Shown: positions 39,868 through 52,524 of the stretch, piece by piece
Layout of the letters: the number at the start of each line of letters is the position of its first letter
Position numbering within the stretch: position 1 is the first letter of the stretch
NCBI RefSeq assembly: GCF_000429145.1
Contig: NZ_AUBH01000005.1
Location: 1-64,000, forward strand
DNA: 64,000 nucleotides
Source of the DNA: Aestuariibacter salexigens DSM 15300
Lineage (GTDB): Bacteria > Pseudomonadota > Gammaproteobacteria > Enterobacterales > Alteromonadaceae
Reading direction: 5' to 3'
Translations under genes and position numbers: made by a program
Notes under the pieces: generated by a model
What the model saw: only the letters and a program-made list of their open reading frames with translations
What the model was told of the DNA's origin: nothing
The model's database searches: none

Positions 39868-41769
39868 ATGTTTTATCAGCAACAATTTGATGTCATTGTT
39901 GTAGGCGGCGGACATGCCGGCACTGAGGCCGCAATGGCATCCGCGCGCATGGGTGCTAATACACTTCTCCTTACCCACAATATAGACACAATAGGACAAA
40001 TGTCCTGTAACCCTGCGATCGGCGGGATCGGGAAAGGACACTTGGTAAAAGAGATTGATGCACTGGGTGGCGTAATGGGCATTGCTGCTGACAAAGGTGG
40101 TATTCAGTTTCGTACTCTGAACTCAAGTAAAGGGCCAGCGGTGCGAGCAACAAGGGCCCAGGCCGACCGTAGCCTATACCGACAGGCAGTGCGTGCGGTT
40201 GTCGAATCTCAACCAAACCTGACCTTATTTCAGCAATCATGTGATGACTTGATTGTTGAAAATGATCGGGTGTGTGGTGTCGTCACGCAGATGGGCTTAA
40301 AGTTCAAAGCCAAAACTGTGGTTCTCACTGTTGGAACATTTTTAGGCGGTACGATACATATAGGGCTGGAAAACTTTCGTGGTGGTCGCGCAGGTGATCC
40401 ACCATCGATCGCATTAGCGGAGCGATTACGTGCACTGCCCTTCAGAGTAGACAGGCTTAAAACTGGTACACCGGCCAGACTTGACGCGCGCACATTGGAT
40501 TTCAGTGTGATGCAGGAGCAGCCGGGAGACAACCCAACACCAGTGTTTTCATTTCTGGGTAACGTTGCCGACCACCCTCGACAGATCCCATGCTATATCA
40601 CACACACTAATGAGCGTACCCACGATATTATTCGCAAGGGGTTAGACCGATCTCCCATGTATACCGGGGTAATCGAAGGTATAGGCCCGCGCTATTGTCC
40701 GTCCATTGAAGATAAGATCATGCGTTTTGCGGACAAAGCATCACACCAGATATTTGTTGAGCCAGAAGGCTTAACCTCGATGGAAGTCTATCCGAACGGG
40801 ATCTCAACCAGTTTGCCATTTGATGTTCAGGTAGAACTGGTGCAGTCCATCCGTGGTTTCGAAAAGGCGCATATTGTCAGACCTGGTTATGCAATTGAAT
40901 ATGACTTCTTTGATCCCCGAGATCTGAAGCAAACACTGGAAACGAAATTCATCGACGGGCTGTTTTTTGCCGGTCAGATTAATGGCACAACTGGATATGA
41001 AGAGGCTGGTGCGCAGGGCTTAATAGCCGGCGCTAATGCGGCGCTGCAATGTGCTGAGAAAGAACCATTTGAGTTGCGACGAAACGAAGCATACATGGGG
41101 GTTCTTATTGACGATTTAGCGACCTTGGGCACCAAAGAGCCTTACCGTATGTTTACCAGTCGTGCTGAGTACCGATTGACGCTGCGAGAAGATAATGCAG
41201 ATATTCGACTTACTGCTAAAGGGCGCGAAATCGGACTGGTTGATGATAAAAGATGGGCAGCATTTAGCGCGAAGATGGAAGCCATCGAGCAGGAGCGTCA
41301 ACGTCTGCGTTCGACCTGGATCCACCCTGCCCATTCAGCAAGCCAGGATCTAAACAGTATGTTGAAGAATCCGGTCAGCAAAGAGCATAGTCTTGAGGAA
41401 TTGATCCGTCGTCCTGAGATGACCTATGCAGCATTGATGAATGTGGCCGATCTCGGTCCTGGATTAACGGATAAGCAAGCTGCCGAACAGGTTGAGATTC
41501 AAATTAAATATGCAGGCTATATTGAACGCCAGCAGGAAGAGATTGCTAAACTTCAGCGTCATGAAGATACGCTGCTGCCAGTGGATTTTGATTACAGCAA
41601 AATTTCTGGTCTATCAAATGAGGTAGTGGCCAAACTTAGTGACGCAAGACCCGAAACGGTAGGTAAGGCGACGCGCATTTCCGGTGTCACCCCAGCTGCT
41701 ATTTCATTACTGCTTGTACATCTCAAAAAGCAGGGTTTGCTGCGTAAGGCACAGAGACAGAGTGCCTGA
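39868..41769 (+). CDS. mnmG: tRNA U34 modification enzyme MnmG (GidA)
   Basis: MnmG is the FAD-dependent partner of MnmE in forming cmnm5U34. The 633-residue sequence has the FAD dinucleotide motif [11 protein letters not shown] (about 12-22), the conserved [20 protein letters not shown] with its cysteine, the [11 protein letters not shown] block, and a helical C-terminal domain that binds MnmE. I chose ATG at 39868, preceded by GTGAGG, over a TTG six bases upstream. Its TGA overlaps the rsmG start. The location next to oriC is classic. Confidence 0.97.
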   Translation: MFYQQQFDVIVVGGGHAGTEAAMASARMGANTLLLTHNIDTIGQMSCNPAIGGIGKGHLVKEIDALGGVMGIAADKGGIQFRTLNSSKGPAVRATRAQADRSLYRQAVRAVVESQPNLTLFQQSCDDLIVENDRVCGVVTQMGLKFKAKTVVLTVGTFLGGTIHIGLENFRGGRAGDPPSIALAERLRALPFRVDRLKTGTPARLDARTLDFSVMQEQPGDNPTPVFSFLGNVADHPRQIPCYITHTNERTHDIIRKGLDRSPMYTGVIEGIGPRYCPSIEDKIMRFADKASHQIFVEPEGLTSMEVYPNGISTSLPFDVQVELVQSIRGFEKAHIVRPGYAIEYDFFDPRDLKQTLETKFIDGLFFAGQINGTTGYEEAGAQGLIAGANAALQCAEKEPFELRRNEAYMGVLIDDLATLGTKEPYRMFTSRAEYRLTLREDNADIRLTAKGREIGLVDDKRWAAFSAKMEAIEQERQRLRSTWIHPAHSASQDLNSMLKNPVSKEHSLEELIRRPEMTYAALMNVADLGPGLTDKQAAEQVEIQIKYAGYIERQQEEIAKLQRHEDTLLPVDFDYSKISGLSNEVVAKLSDARPETVGKATRISGVTPAAISLLLVHLKKQGLLRKAQRQSA

Positions 41770-42407
41770 TGAGTATTGCTGCATCTGAATTGTCAGACTC
41801 ACTGACAGCGCTACTTGGCAAAGCAGGCTTGTCGGTGAACAACGCACAAAAACAGCAGTTGGTGGAATTTGTGCAACTCATCGATAAATGGAATAAAGCA
41901 TACAACCTGACGTCAGTTCGCGATCCACTGCAGATGTTAAGCAAGCACATTGTAGATTCAGTTGTCGTGAGTCCGTATTTACACGGCAATAAATTCATCG
42001 ACGTTGGCACCGGGCCCGGTCTGCCTGGGATTCCTCTGGCTATCCTGAATCCGGAAAAGCACTTCGTGCTGCTCGATAGCTTAGGAAAGCGAGTACGATT
42101 CATGCGTCAGGTAGCGCATACGCTGAAATTGACCAATATCGAGCCGGTTCAGTCTCGTGTAGAGCAATATACACCTGAATTTGGTTTTGATGGCGTTTTA
42201 TCCAGAGCTTTCGCTTCATTAAAAGATATGTTGCACTGGTGTCAGCATCTGGTAGATTCTGAGGGACGATTTCTGGCATTAAAAGGGCAGTTCCCCGATG
42301 CCGAAATCGCTGAGATACCACCTGGGTTTCATGTAGAAAAAAGCCATGAGTTAACGGTTCCCGGGCAGGAAGGTGAGCGTCACCTAATCGTCATCACAAA
42401 ATACTAA
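41769..42407 (+). CDS. rsmG: 16S rRNA m7G527 methyltransferase
   Basis: RsmG (GidB) methylates G527 of 16S rRNA. The 212-residue protein has [13 protein letters not shown], the SAM-binding motif [17 protein letters not shown], and [13 protein letters not shown]. The ATG shares its A with the mnmG stop (TGATG), so the two are translationally coupled. Parents of the mnmG-rsmG-parA-parB order are near oriC in many bacteria. Confidence 0.97.
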   Translation: MSIAASELSDSLTALLGKAGLSVNNAQKQQLVEFVQLIDKWNKAYNLTSVRDPLQMLSKHIVDSVVVSPYLHGNKFIDVGTGPGLPGIPLAILNPEKHFVLLDSLGKRVRFMRQVAHTLKLTNIEPVQSRVEQYTPEFGFDGVLSRAFASLKDMLHWCQHLVDSEGRFLALKGQFPDAEIAEIPPGFHVEKSHELTVPGQEGERHLIVITKY

Positions 42408-42423
42408 ACGGAAGCAGGCACAC

Positions 42424-43215
42424 GTGGGTAAAGTCATCGCCATTGCGAATCAAAAAGGCGGCGTAGGGAAAACCACTACGGCGGTTAATGTTGCTGCCTC
42501 AATGGCAGCTACCAAGCGTAAAGTGCTGCTTATCGACCTCGATCCACAAGGCAATGCCACCATGGGCAGTGGCATTGATAAATACGAAGCACCTGCCACC
42601 TGTTACGAATTGTTGATTGAAGAGCAACCTGTCAAAGACGTGATCATAAAGGAGACATCTGGTAAGTATGATCTGATTGCCGGAAATGGGGATGTTACTG
42701 CCGCCGAAATCAAACTCATGGAGGTGTTCGCCAGAGAAGTACGCTTGCGTAATGCACTGGAGCCAGTAAGAGATTATTACGATTTCATTTTCATTGATTG
42801 CCCACCTTCTCTAAACCAGTTGACGGTTAATGCATTAGCGGCAGCAGATTCGGTACTGGTTCCGATGCAGTGCGAATATTACGCTCTGGAAGGGTTAACT
42901 GCATTAATGGATACGATCCAAAAGCTGGCTTCAGTGGTGAATCCGGATTTAAAAATTGAGGGTGTGTTGCGTACTATGTACGACCCGCGCAACCGACTTG
43001 CCAATGATGTGTCTGAACAACTTAAACGGCACTTTGGCGAACAGGTTTATCGTACCGTCATCCCCAGAAATGTGAGATTGGCGGAGGCGCCAAGCTTTGG
43101 CGCACCAGCGATGTATTATGATAAGTCCTCAACCGGCGCTAAAGCGTATCTTGCGCTGGCGGGGGAAATACTCAGACGCAAAGACAAACAGACAATAACC
43201 AGTAAAGCGAGCTAG
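42424..43215 (+). CDS. parA: Chromosome partition ATPase ParA (Soj)
   Basis: ParA is the Walker-type ATPase that moves ParB-parS complexes after replication. The 263-residue protein has the deviant Walker A motif KGGVGKTTT (residues 11-19), switch motif IDLDPQGNAT and Walker B FIDCPPS. The start is GTG at 42424. It follows rsmG by 16 bases and precedes parB by 49. No N-terminal DNA-binding extension is present, as expected for a chromosomal ParA. Confidence 0.97.
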   Translation: MGKVIAIANQKGGVGKTTTAVNVAASMAATKRKVLLIDLDPQGNATMGSGIDKYEAPATCYELLIEEQPVKDVIIKETSGKYDLIAGNGDVTAAEIKLMEVFAREVRLRNALEPVRDYYDFIFIDCPPSLNQLTVNALAAADSVLVPMQCEYYALEGLTALMDTIQKLASVVNPDLKIEGVLRTMYDPRNRLANDVSEQLKRHFGEQVYRTVIPRNVRLAEAPSFGAPAMYYDKSSTGAKAYLALAGEILRRKDKQTITSKAS

Positions 43216-43264
43216 CAGAACGCCTCATCTGGTTTGGGTAAATAACAAGGGTTAATAGGTTCAG

Positions 43265-44140
43265 ATGTCGTCAAAGAAACGAGGATTAGGTCGAGGATTA
43301 GATGCACTACTGGCAACCAGTCAGGCATCAAAACATCAGGAAAAAACGTCTGCGCCTTCTTCTGAATTGAGCAAACTGCCAATTGAATTTTTGCAGCCTG
43401 GTAAATACCAACCCAGAAAGGACATGTCTTCAGAGGCGCTTGAGGAACTGGCCTCTTCCATTCGCTCTCAGGGTGTTATCCAACCGATAGTTGTTCGTCC
43501 ACTCGAGCAAGACCGCTATGAGATTATCGCGGGTGAGCGACGTTGGCGTGCCGCACAAATTGCACAATTGGACGTCGTGCCCTGCATCGTCAAGGACGTG
43601 CCCGATGAAGCCGCAGTGGCTATTGCGCTCATTGAAAATATCCAGCGCGAAGATCTGAATGCCATGGAGGAGGCACAGGCGTTGGAAAGACTGATGAATG
43701 AATTTGATCTCACCCATCAGGAAGTCGCTGAAGCAGTGGGTAAATCCCGCACCACGGTAACTAATCTGTTACGCCTTAATAATCTTAATGATGACGTGAA
43801 ATTACTGCTTGAACATGGCGACATTGAGATGGGACACGCCAGAGCACTGTTGTCATTACAAGATGCTCAGCAGAGTGAAGCCGCACAAATAGTGTCTGGC
43901 AAAGGTATGACGGTAAGGGACACGGAAAATCTGGTCAGGAAAATGCTTGAGCCGGCCAAACCTAAGCCTGATTCCAAGCCCGATCCTGATGTTATGCGCT
44001 TACAAGAGCGCCTTTCTGAAAATTTTGGTGCGCCGGTAAATATTGCGCATAACGCCAAGGGCAAAGGTAAACTGGTAATTAATTTCAGTAGTCTCGACCA
44101 GTTAGACGGAATATTGTCAAAAATGGGCCAACAGGAATAA
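43265..44140 (+). CDS. parB: Chromosome partition protein ParB (Spo0J)
   Basis: ParB binds parS, clamps onto DNA with CTP and is positioned by ParA. The 291-residue protein has the N-terminal CTP-binding ParB/Srx-type domain with GERRWRAAQ and ENIQREDLNAMEEAQAL, the central helix-turn-helix (THQEVAEAVGKSRTTVTNLLRL, read as two overlapping pieces) and a C-terminal dimerisation domain. It begins with the common KKRGLGRGLDALLA. Two perfect parS sites are found about 15 kb away, in recF. Confidence 0.97.
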   Translation: MSSKKRGLGRGLDALLATSQASKHQEKTSAPSSELSKLPIEFLQPGKYQPRKDMSSEALEELASSIRSQGVIQPIVVRPLEQDRYEIIAGERRWRAAQIAQLDVVPCIVKDVPDEAAVAIALIENIQREDLNAMEEAQALERLMNEFDLTHQEVAEAVGKSRTTVTNLLRLNNLNDDVKLLLEHGDIEMGHARALLSLQDAQQSEAAQIVSGKGMTVRDTENLVRKMLEPAKPKPDSKPDPDVMRLQERLSENFGAPVNIAHNAKGKGKLVINFSSLDQLDGILSKMGQQE

Positions 44141-44271
44141 CTTGATTAAAAAGGTCTTAATCCCTGACGTGATTAAAACCCTACTTTTTGTATTGCCAAT
44201 ATCTGTTTACATCTAACATTGCATTTCTGAATCATATAGCGGCTATAACGGCGTGAAAACCCCGGTTTTTG

Positions 44272-44299
44272 TTGAAAAAAACTGGCAGGCCAGTATACT
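44272..44299 (+). promoter_or_regulatory. Promoter of the atp operon
   Basis: TTGAAA (44272-44277), a 16-base spacer and TATACT (44294-44299) lie 41 bases before atpI, at the end of a 200-base gene-free stretch after parB. No other comparable pair is seen there. Confidence 0.65.
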
Positions 44300-44340
44300 T
44301 TTGGCGCTTTTTGTTTGGGTTTTAGCAGTAAAAAGACAAA

Positions 44341-44727
44341 GTGAAAAACGCGCTCGCTGAAAACGGTCGCATTTTGGCCAGGAAAGTCCTGCTTTGGCAG
44401 GCCGCTTTTGGTGTTCTGGGCACACTCGTTGTTGTGCTGACAGAAGGAACGGCAGTGACTGTTTCTGCAATCAGCGGTGTAATAATAAGCGTTTTTCCGA
44501 ATCTGGTATTCGCGCATTTTGCTTTTCGATATGCTGGCGCCAGTCAAAACCAGATGGTCGCCAAAAGTTTTGGTCAAGGTGCAAAACTCAAACTGTTTTT
44601 GACAATAATTTTATTTGTTGTGGCTTTTAAAGGGTTAAACGTGCAGGCTATCCCGCTGTTTGTCACTTTCGCCATAACAACGGTGGCCCAATGGGCTGCT
44701 ATGTTGCGATATCGCCATAAACACTAA
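44341..44727 (+). CDS. atpI: ATP synthase subunit I
   Basis: The 128-residue membrane protein has four hydrophobic segments and the AtpI-family region AISGVIISVFPNLVFAHFAF. AtpI is not part of the finished enzyme but helps assembly of the c-ring or magnesium supply. The start is GTG at 44341. It is the first gene of the atp operon, 65 bases before atpB. Confidence 0.9.
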   Translation: MKNALAENGRILARKVLLWQAAFGVLGTLVVVLTEGTAVTVSAISGVIISVFPNLVFAHFAFRYAGASQNQMVAKSFGQGAKLKLFLTIILFVVAFKGLNVQAIPLFVTFAITTVAQWAAMLRYRHKH

Positions 44728-44789
44728 CGATAAAAAATAAGTTACGGCGGCAACGAAAAATGAATTCACACTTAAACAATTTGGGTTAA

Positions 44790-45626
<837 letters not shown>

Positions 45627-45674
45627 TTTGCTGTTTTTTTAATTTTAATTTAACTACATAAATCGGAGACGTAA

Positions 45675-45896
<222 letters not shown>

Positions 45897-45942
45897 GTCT
45901 GAACCTGTCATTTTAGCGAACATGTAACGAGGAGGAGCGGAC

Positions 45943-46413
45943 GTGAATATTAACGCCACTCTAATTGGTCAATTTATCGCATTTGCTGTGTTTGTGTGGT
46001 TCTGCATGAAGTATGTATGGCCACCGCTTATGGCAGCGATTGAGGAACGTCAGAAGAAGATAGCCGATGGGCTGGCAGCTTCTGAGCGTGCTGAAAAAGA
46101 CCTCGAACTGGCTCAGGCGAAAGCCACTGAGCAGTTGAAAGAAGCCAAAGCGCAAGCAGCTGAAATTATCGAGCAGGCCAAAAAGCGAGCCTCACAACTT
46201 GTTGATGAGGAAACGCAACGTGGTCACGCTGAGCGTGAGAAAATCATTGCTCAAGGTTATGCCGAAATTGACGCTGAACGTAATCGTGCCAAAGAAGAAC
46301 TTCGCAAGCAGGTTGCAGCATTAGCTGTGACAGGTGCGGAGCGAATTCTGCAGCGTGAAATCAATGCCGAAGCACAAGCCGACATCGTTGAAAAACTTGT
46401 CGCGGAGCTATAA
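45943..46413 (+). CDS. atpF: F1Fo ATP synthase subunit b
   Basis: Subunit b is the peripheral stalk. The 156-residue protein (same length as E. coli) has one N-terminal membrane helix (about 5-25, [19 protein letters not shown]) and a long, charged, alanine-rich helix that dimerises. The start is GTG at 45943 with an excellent GAGGAG upstream. Confidence 0.97.
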   Translation: MNINATLIGQFIAFAVFVWFCMKYVWPPLMAAIEERQKKIADGLAASERAEKDLELAQAKATEQLKEAKAQAAEIIEQAKKRASQLVDEETQRGHAEREKIIAQGYAEIDAERNRAKEELRKQVAALAVTGAERILQREINAEAQADIVEKLVAEL

Positions 46414-46427
46414 GGAGAGTTTGAGCA

Positions 46428-46961
46428 ATGTCTGAATTGACAACAATCGCTCGACCTTATGCCAAAGCTGCCTTTGATTTCGCCGTTGAGAACAACACAG
46501 TTGCCAGTTGGCAGGAGATGTTGATATTTGCAGGTCAGGTTGCCAAGAACGAGACAGTGAAACAGTTGCTGTCTGGTGCATTGGCTGCCGAACATATGGC
46601 AGATATCTTCACCAAACTGTGTGGTGAACAACTCGACGATAAAGGCCAGAACCTGATTAAACTTCTGGCTGAAAATGGACGTTTGCAAGTATTGCCTGAG
46701 ATTTCTGAATTGTTTGATGCAATGAAAGCAGAGTACGACAAACAGGTTGATGTTGATGTGACATCTGCCGTCGAACTCAGCGATGCGCAACAAAAAGAAC
46801 TCAGTGCTTCACTGGAAAAACGTCTGGCACGAAAAGTTAAGCTGAATTGTAACGTGGATCCTGCATTGGTCGCCGGCGTCATTATTAAAGCCGGTGACAT
46901 TGTGATTGATGGTTCCGTGAAATCTAAATTGAACCGTCTCGCAGACGCGTTGCAAGCATAA
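46428..46961 (+). CDS. atpH: F1Fo ATP synthase subunit delta
   Basis: Delta joins the peripheral stalk to the top of F1. The 177-residue protein begins [18 protein letters not shown], the family signature, and contains the C-terminal conserved block [28 protein letters not shown] lies before the ATG. It follows atpF by 14 bases. Confidence 0.97.
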   Translation: MSELTTIARPYAKAAFDFAVENNTVASWQEMLIFAGQVAKNETVKQLLSGALAAEHMADIFTKLCGEQLDDKGQNLIKLLAENGRLQVLPEISELFDAMKAEYDKQVDVDVTSAVELSDAQQKELSASLEKRLARKVKLNCNVDPALVAGVIIKAGDIVIDGSVKSKLNRLADALQA

Positions 46962-46974
46962 CGGGGATATGAGC

Positions 46975-48516
46975 ATGCAACTTAATTCCACTGAAATTGC
47001 AGAACTGATCAAAAAGCGAATTGAACAGTTTGAAGTAGTAAGTGAAGCTCGAAATGAAGGAACTATCGTTGGTGTAACCGACGGTATTATTCGTATACAC
47101 GGCCTTGCTGACGTGATGCAAGGTGAGATGATTGAGCTTCCAGGTAATCGCTATGCTATCGCCCTGAACCTTGAAAGAGATTCTGTTGGTGCGGTAGTAA
47201 TGGGTCCCTATGCGGACTTGCAAGAAGGCGTAAAAGTACAGTCTACTGGCCGTATTTTGGAAGTACCAGTTGGTCGTAATCTGCTTGGTCGTGTTGTTAA
47301 CACACTGGGTGAGCCAATCGACGGAAAAGGTGCAATCGAAGCTGATGGTTATGAGCCAGTTGAAAAAATTGCACCTGGCGTTATCGAACGTCAGTCAGTC
47401 GACCAGCCAGTACAAACTGGTTATAAGTCTGTTGACTCCATGATCCCAATCGGTCGTGGTCAGCGTGAGCTTGTTATCGGTGACCGTCAGACTGGTAAAA
47501 CTGCCTTAGCTGTTGATGCCATCATTAACCAGAAAGGTACAGGCATTAAATGCGTTTACGTTGCTATTGGTCAGAAAGCATCGACCATTGCAAACGTAGT
47601 ACGCAAGCTAGAAGAACATGGTGCACTGGAGCACACCATCGTGGTTGCGGCATCTGCTTCTGAGTCTGCGGCATTGCAGTACTTGTCGGCATATTCTGGC
47701 TGTACCATGGGTGAATACTTCCGCGATCGCGGTGAAGACGCACTGATCGTATATGATGACCTGTCAAAACAGGCTGTTGCATACCGTCAAATTTCACTTC
47801 TTCTGCGTCGTCCTCCAGGTCGTGAAGCATATCCTGGTGACGTATTCTATCTTCACTCACGTCTGCTTGAACGTGCTGCTCGTGTTAATGCACAGTATGT
47901 TGAGAAGTACACTAATGGTGAAGTTAAAGGCCAAACCGGTTCACTGACCGCACTGCCTATCATTGAAACTCAGGCGGGTGACGTATCAGCATTCGTACCT
48001 ACAAACGTAATTTCTATTACCGACGGTCAGATCTTCCTTGAGACTGACTTGTTCAACGCAGGTATTCGTCCTGCTGTGAACGCTGGTATTTCAGTTTCAC
48101 GTGTAGGTGGTGCAGCACAGACCAAGATTGTTAAAAAGCTTGGTGGTGGTATTCGTCTGGCCCTTGCCCAGTATCGTGAATTGGCCGCGTTCTCACAGTT
48201 CGCATCTGACCTTGACGATGCAACACGTGAACAGCTTGAACACGGTGAGCGTGTTACCGAGCTGATGAAACAGAAGCAGTATGCACCGCTTTCTGTTGCT
48301 GACATGGCAGTTTCACTGTTTGCCGTTGAGAAAGCCTTCTTAAAAGACGTGGAACTTAACAAGATCCTCGACTTTGAATCAGCGTTACATTCTTACATGA
48401 ATAGTGAACACGCTGAGCTAATGAAGACTATCAACGAAACTGGTAACTACAACGACGACATCGAAAACCAGCTGAAGAGCGCGATTGAGAAATTCAAATC
48501 GACGCAAACGTGGTAA
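46975..48516 (+). CDS. atpA: F1Fo ATP synthase subunit alpha
   Basis: Alpha carries the non-catalytic nucleotide sites of F1. I chose ATG at 46975 because GGGGA lies seven bases upstream and the 513-residue product then starts [13 protein letters not shown] and equals the E. coli length; a closer ATG at 46969 sits on top of the ribosome site. Walker A GDRQTGKT and the family signature [13 protein letters not shown] are present. Confidence 0.98.
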   Translation: MQLNSTEIAELIKKRIEQFEVVSEARNEGTIVGVTDGIIRIHGLADVMQGEMIELPGNRYAIALNLERDSVGAVVMGPYADLQEGVKVQSTGRILEVPVGRNLLGRVVNTLGEPIDGKGAIEADGYEPVEKIAPGVIERQSVDQPVQTGYKSVDSMIPIGRGQRELVIGDRQTGKTALAVDAIINQKGTGIKCVYVAIGQKASTIANVVRKLEEHGALEHTIVVAASASESAALQYLSAYSGCTMGEYFRDRGEDALIVYDDLSKQAVAYRQISLLLRRPPGREAYPGDVFYLHSRLLERAARVNAQYVEKYTNGEVKGQTGSLTALPIIETQAGDVSAFVPTNVISITDGQIFLETDLFNAGIRPAVNAGISVSRVGGAAQTKIVKKLGGGIRLALAQYRELAAFSQFASDLDDATREQLEHGERVTELMKQKQYAPLSVADMAVSLFAVEKAFLKDVELNKILDFESALHSYMNSEHAELMKTINETGNYNDDIENQLKSAIEKFKSTQTW

Positions 48517-48571
48517 TCGCAGTGCTCTGTTCACAACAGAGCACAGTCGTTGAGTAATCGGAGAAATAGTC

Positions 48572-49432
48572 ATGGCTAGCGGTAAAGAGATAAAAGGTAA
48601 GATTGGCAGTATTAAAAATACGCAAAAGATTACCAGCGCAATGGAAATGGTTGCTGCGTCTAAAATGAAAAAGGCGCAGGAACGTATGGCCTCTGGCCGT
48701 CCATATGCGGAAAACATGCTAAAAGTGATTGGTCACATTGCTCACGGAGACCTCGAATATCGCCATCCCTATCTGGAAGAGCGCGAGGTAAAACGTGTTG
48801 GATATATCGTCATTTCTACCGATCGCGGTCTGTGTGGCGGTTTGAATACTAATGAGTTCAAACTGGTCTCTCAGGACGTGAAGAAATGGCGTGACCAGGG
48901 TGTTGAAGTTGACTTCGCTGCTCTGGGTTCCAAGGCGTGTGGGTTTTTTAACCGATTCGGTGGTTCTGTGCTTGCCGCAGAATCAGGTATCGGTGATGCG
49001 CCGAGTGTGAGTGATGTCGTGGGCTTGGTTAGGGTCATGTTAGATGCCTATGATGAAGGCAAAATTGACCGACTGTATCTGGTGTATAACAACTTTGTGA
49101 ATACCATGGCACAGCAGCCTGTGATCAATCAGTTATTACCTCTGCCTAAGTCCGACGATAAATCGTTGGAACACCGTTGGGATTACATTTACGAACCAGA
49201 TCCAAAGCCAATTTTGGAAATGTTGATGGTGCGTTATATCGAATCCCAGGTCTATCAGGGTGTGGTTGAAAATGCTGCCTCAGAACAAGCAGCACGAATG
49301 GTGGCAATGAAAGCGGCTACCGATAATGCCGGCAACCTGATTGATGAATTGCAATTGGTGTACAACAAAGCCCGTCAGGCAGCAATTACGCAGGAAATTA
49401 GCGAAATTGTTGGTGGCGCTGCGGCGGTGTAG
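48572..49432 (+). CDS. atpG: F1Fo ATP synthase subunit gamma
   Basis: Gamma is the central rotating shaft. The 286-residue protein begins [20 protein letters not shown], has [13 protein letters not shown], and ends with the conserved helix [27 protein letters not shown] precedes the ATG. Gene order A-G-D is standard. Confidence 0.97.
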   Translation: MASGKEIKGKIGSIKNTQKITSAMEMVAASKMKKAQERMASGRPYAENMLKVIGHIAHGDLEYRHPYLEEREVKRVGYIVISTDRGLCGGLNTNEFKLVSQDVKKWRDQGVEVDFAALGSKACGFFNRFGGSVLAAESGIGDAPSVSDVVGLVRVMLDAYDEGKIDRLYLVYNNFVNTMAQQPVINQLLPLPKSDDKSLEHRWDYIYEPDPKPILEMLMVRYIESQVYQGVVENAASEQAARMVAMKAATDNAGNLIDELQLVYNKARQAAITQEISEIVGGAAAV

Positions 49433-49455
49433 GCACAGGTTTATAGAGTTAATGA

Positions 49456-50850
<1,395 letters not shown>

Positions 50851-50857
50851 TGTGAAT

Positions 50858-50885
50858 GGGCTGTAGATTTATCCGCAGCCCTTTT
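50858..50885 (+). terminator. Hairpin with short T run between atpD and atpC
   Basis: GGGCTG (50858-50863) pairs with CAGCCC (50876-50881), loop of twelve bases, followed by four T residues. It resembles a weak terminator or attenuator located within the atp operon. Confidence 0.5.
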
Positions 50886-50932
50886 AAGCACATTATTTAA
50901 GCCATACTCGTTAACCATTTAGGAGGTGCCCC

Positions 50933-51352
50933 ATGGCAGCAATGACAGTACATCTGGATGTAGTCAGCGCAGAAGAGCAAATATTCTCTGGTCGCGTTGA
51001 GACCATTCAGGTGACAGGCAGTGAAGGTGAACTAGGTATTCATCCTGGTCACGCACCACTGATCACTGCGCTTAAGCCTGGCATGGTGCGGTTAGTGAAA
51101 CAGCACGGACACGAAGAAATGATATACATTGCAGGCGGTGTACTTGAAGTACAACCGGGCAATGTTACCGTGTTGGCTGACGTAGCGGTTCGCGCAGAAG
51201 ATCTGGACGAATCAGCAGCGGAAGAAGCCAAGCGTCGTGCTGAAGAACATATTGCAAACCCAGGCACTGACTTTGATTATGCTGAAGCAGCAGTCGAATT
51301 GGCTGAAGCAATTGCGCAGTTAAGATTGATTCAAAAATTGCGTAAGAAGTAA
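50933..51352 (+). CDS. atpC: F1Fo ATP synthase subunit epsilon
   Basis: Epsilon couples the shaft to the c-ring and inhibits ATP hydrolysis. The 139-residue protein begins with [17 protein letters not shown], contains [19 protein letters not shown] and [14 protein letters not shown], and ends in the two-helix domain. A strong TAGGAGGTG precedes the ATG, stronger than those of the other atp genes, which may offset the hairpin upstream. Confidence 0.97.
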   Translation: MAAMTVHLDVVSAEEQIFSGRVETIQVTGSEGELGIHPGHAPLITALKPGMVRLVKQHGHEEMIYIAGGVLEVQPGNVTVLADVAVRAEDLDESAAEEAKRRAEEHIANPGTDFDYAEAAVELAEAIAQLRLIQKLRKK

Positions 51353-51357
51353 TCAAA

Positions 51358-51373
51358 CGTTCCATGTGAAACC
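51358..51373. other. Degenerate parS-like sequence
   Basis: CGTTCCATGTGAAACC matches either parS consensus at 12 of 16 positions. It lies just after atpC and overlaps the first base pairs of the terminator stem. It may be a weak ParB site or chance. Confidence 0.25.
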
Positions 51374-51394
51374 CGGCACTCAGCCGGGTTTTTT
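51372..51394 (+). terminator. Terminator of the atp operon
   Basis: CCCGGC (51372-51377) pairs with GCCGGG (51383-51388), loop ACTCA, with six T residues after. Confidence 0.9.
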
Positions 51395-51429
51395 ATTTAC
51401 AAACATCAGTGATGTTTGGAAAATTAACA

Positions 51430-51921
51430 ATGTTTAATAACATATCAAGAATGACGTTTACTATGATCAGACATGTTGTTTTATCGACAGCGATAGCGCT
51501 CTATTCTTCAAGCGCGCTAGCGCAATTACAACTCCCGCCAGAAGATAAAAGTATTGAAGCTATTGGATTTGAATGTGCCGATAATGCACGCACTGCCATA
51601 CCGCTGCTTGGAAGAGGGGATAATTTTCCAGCCTTCCTATTACAAGATGTTGAGCGCGAGTTAAAGCGTCAACATGCCAGTTCGGAATTGATAAAAGCAG
51701 AATGTACTGCTCAGTCAGAGGTTCATGCTCATACTCTTGAACTCGACGATGGAAGTCAGGTCTTGTCAAAACTACAGGTAATCTTCCCTATGGCGATAGA
51801 AGTCCAAGCGGGAAAAAATAGGCGTACTATCAGACTCAACATTAGGCAGGAATATACCGCTGAGAATTTGGAGACAGAAAAAAATCGTAAAGTAACGCAA
51901 AAATTTGTCGTTCTAAAGTAG
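51430..51921 (+). CDS. Small secreted protein of unknown function
   Basis: I do not recognise this protein. It has an N-terminal signal peptide: hydrophobic VVLSTAIALYSSSALA precedes a likely cleavage at ALA-Q. The mature part (about 130 residues) has two cysteines (FECADNA, KAECTAQS) that could form a disulfide, and is rich in charged residues at the C terminus. Start choice is open: ATG at 51430 has GGAAAA eight bases upstream; ATG at 51451 and 51463 would give a shorter n-region. It is followed eight bases later by the GNAT gene, so the two may be cotranscribed. Confidence 0.6.
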   Translation: MFNNISRMTFTMIRHVVLSTAIALYSSSALAQLQLPPEDKSIEAIGFECADNARTAIPLLGRGDNFPAFLLQDVERELKRQHASSELIKAECTAQSEVHAHTLELDDGSQVLSKLQVIFPMAIEVQAGKNRRTIRLNIRQEYTAENLETEKNRKVTQKFVVLK

Positions 51922-51929
51922 CGAAAAAA

Positions 51930-52433
51930 TTGCACTTAGTTTTCCCTTCAGAAAAATATAAGCGCTCCTACACGTATTATATTGAAGAGCTAGGCGATGA
52001 GGAGCGCTATCCCTTTCCTCTGGACTTTGACCACACTGATTTTCAAGCAATGCTGAAACGCAATCGCGATTTTTATAACGGCATTAATCTACCTGCTGGT
52101 TACGCTCCCTCATCAACATACTGGCTTATTGATGGTGAAGACATTGTTGGTGTGTCTAACCTCCGTCATTATCTAAACGAACAACTGGTTGAGGCTGGAG
52201 GACATATTGGGTTAGGAGTTCGTCCTTCAAGACGGCAATCCGGGGTTGGCAAAACCTTATTAATGCTGACATTAGAACAGGCAAGACAAAAAAATATACA
52301 CATCGTGCATATTCACTGCTATGCGGACAATCGAGCATCAGCGTCACTAATTAGAGCCTGTGGTGGAGAATTGGAGTCTATCGTAGTGAGTGACAAAAGA
52401 AAGATAGCGCGCTTTATCATTAATCAAACATAA
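51930..52433 (+). CDS. GNAT family N-acetyltransferase
   Basis: The 167-residue protein shows the GNAT fold motif A, IGLGVRPSRRQSGVGKTLLM (acetyl-CoA pyrophosphate loop RQSGVGK), and motif B HCYADNRASASLIRACGGE. The N-terminal half is of a type seen in uncharacterised acetyltransferases whose members often replace a YkkB-like annotation. The substrate is unknown. The start seems to be TTG at 51930. A bidirectional terminator follows. Confidence 0.85.
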   Translation: MHLVFPSEKYKRSYTYYIEELGDEERYPFPLDFDHTDFQAMLKRNRDFYNGINLPAGYAPSSTYWLIDGEDIVGVSNLRHYLNEQLVEAGGHIGLGVRPSRRQSGVGKTLLMLTLEQARQKNIHIVHIHCYADNRASASLIRACGGELESIVVSDKRKIARFIINQT

Positions 52434-52435
52434 AA

Positions 52436-52457
52436 ACGGCGCCATATGGCGCCGTTT
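52436..52457. terminator. Bidirectional hairpin terminator
   Basis: ACGGCGCC (52436-52443) pairs with GGCGCCGT (52448-52455), loop ATAT, flanked by an A run on the left and TT on the right. It separates the convergent GNAT and DUF3718 genes. Confidence 0.7.
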
Positions 52458-52524
52458 CTCAACATGGTAATTATTCAACACGGTTTTATAAATGTTTCAA
52501 CATGGTAAGCAGAAACGCTCTTTC

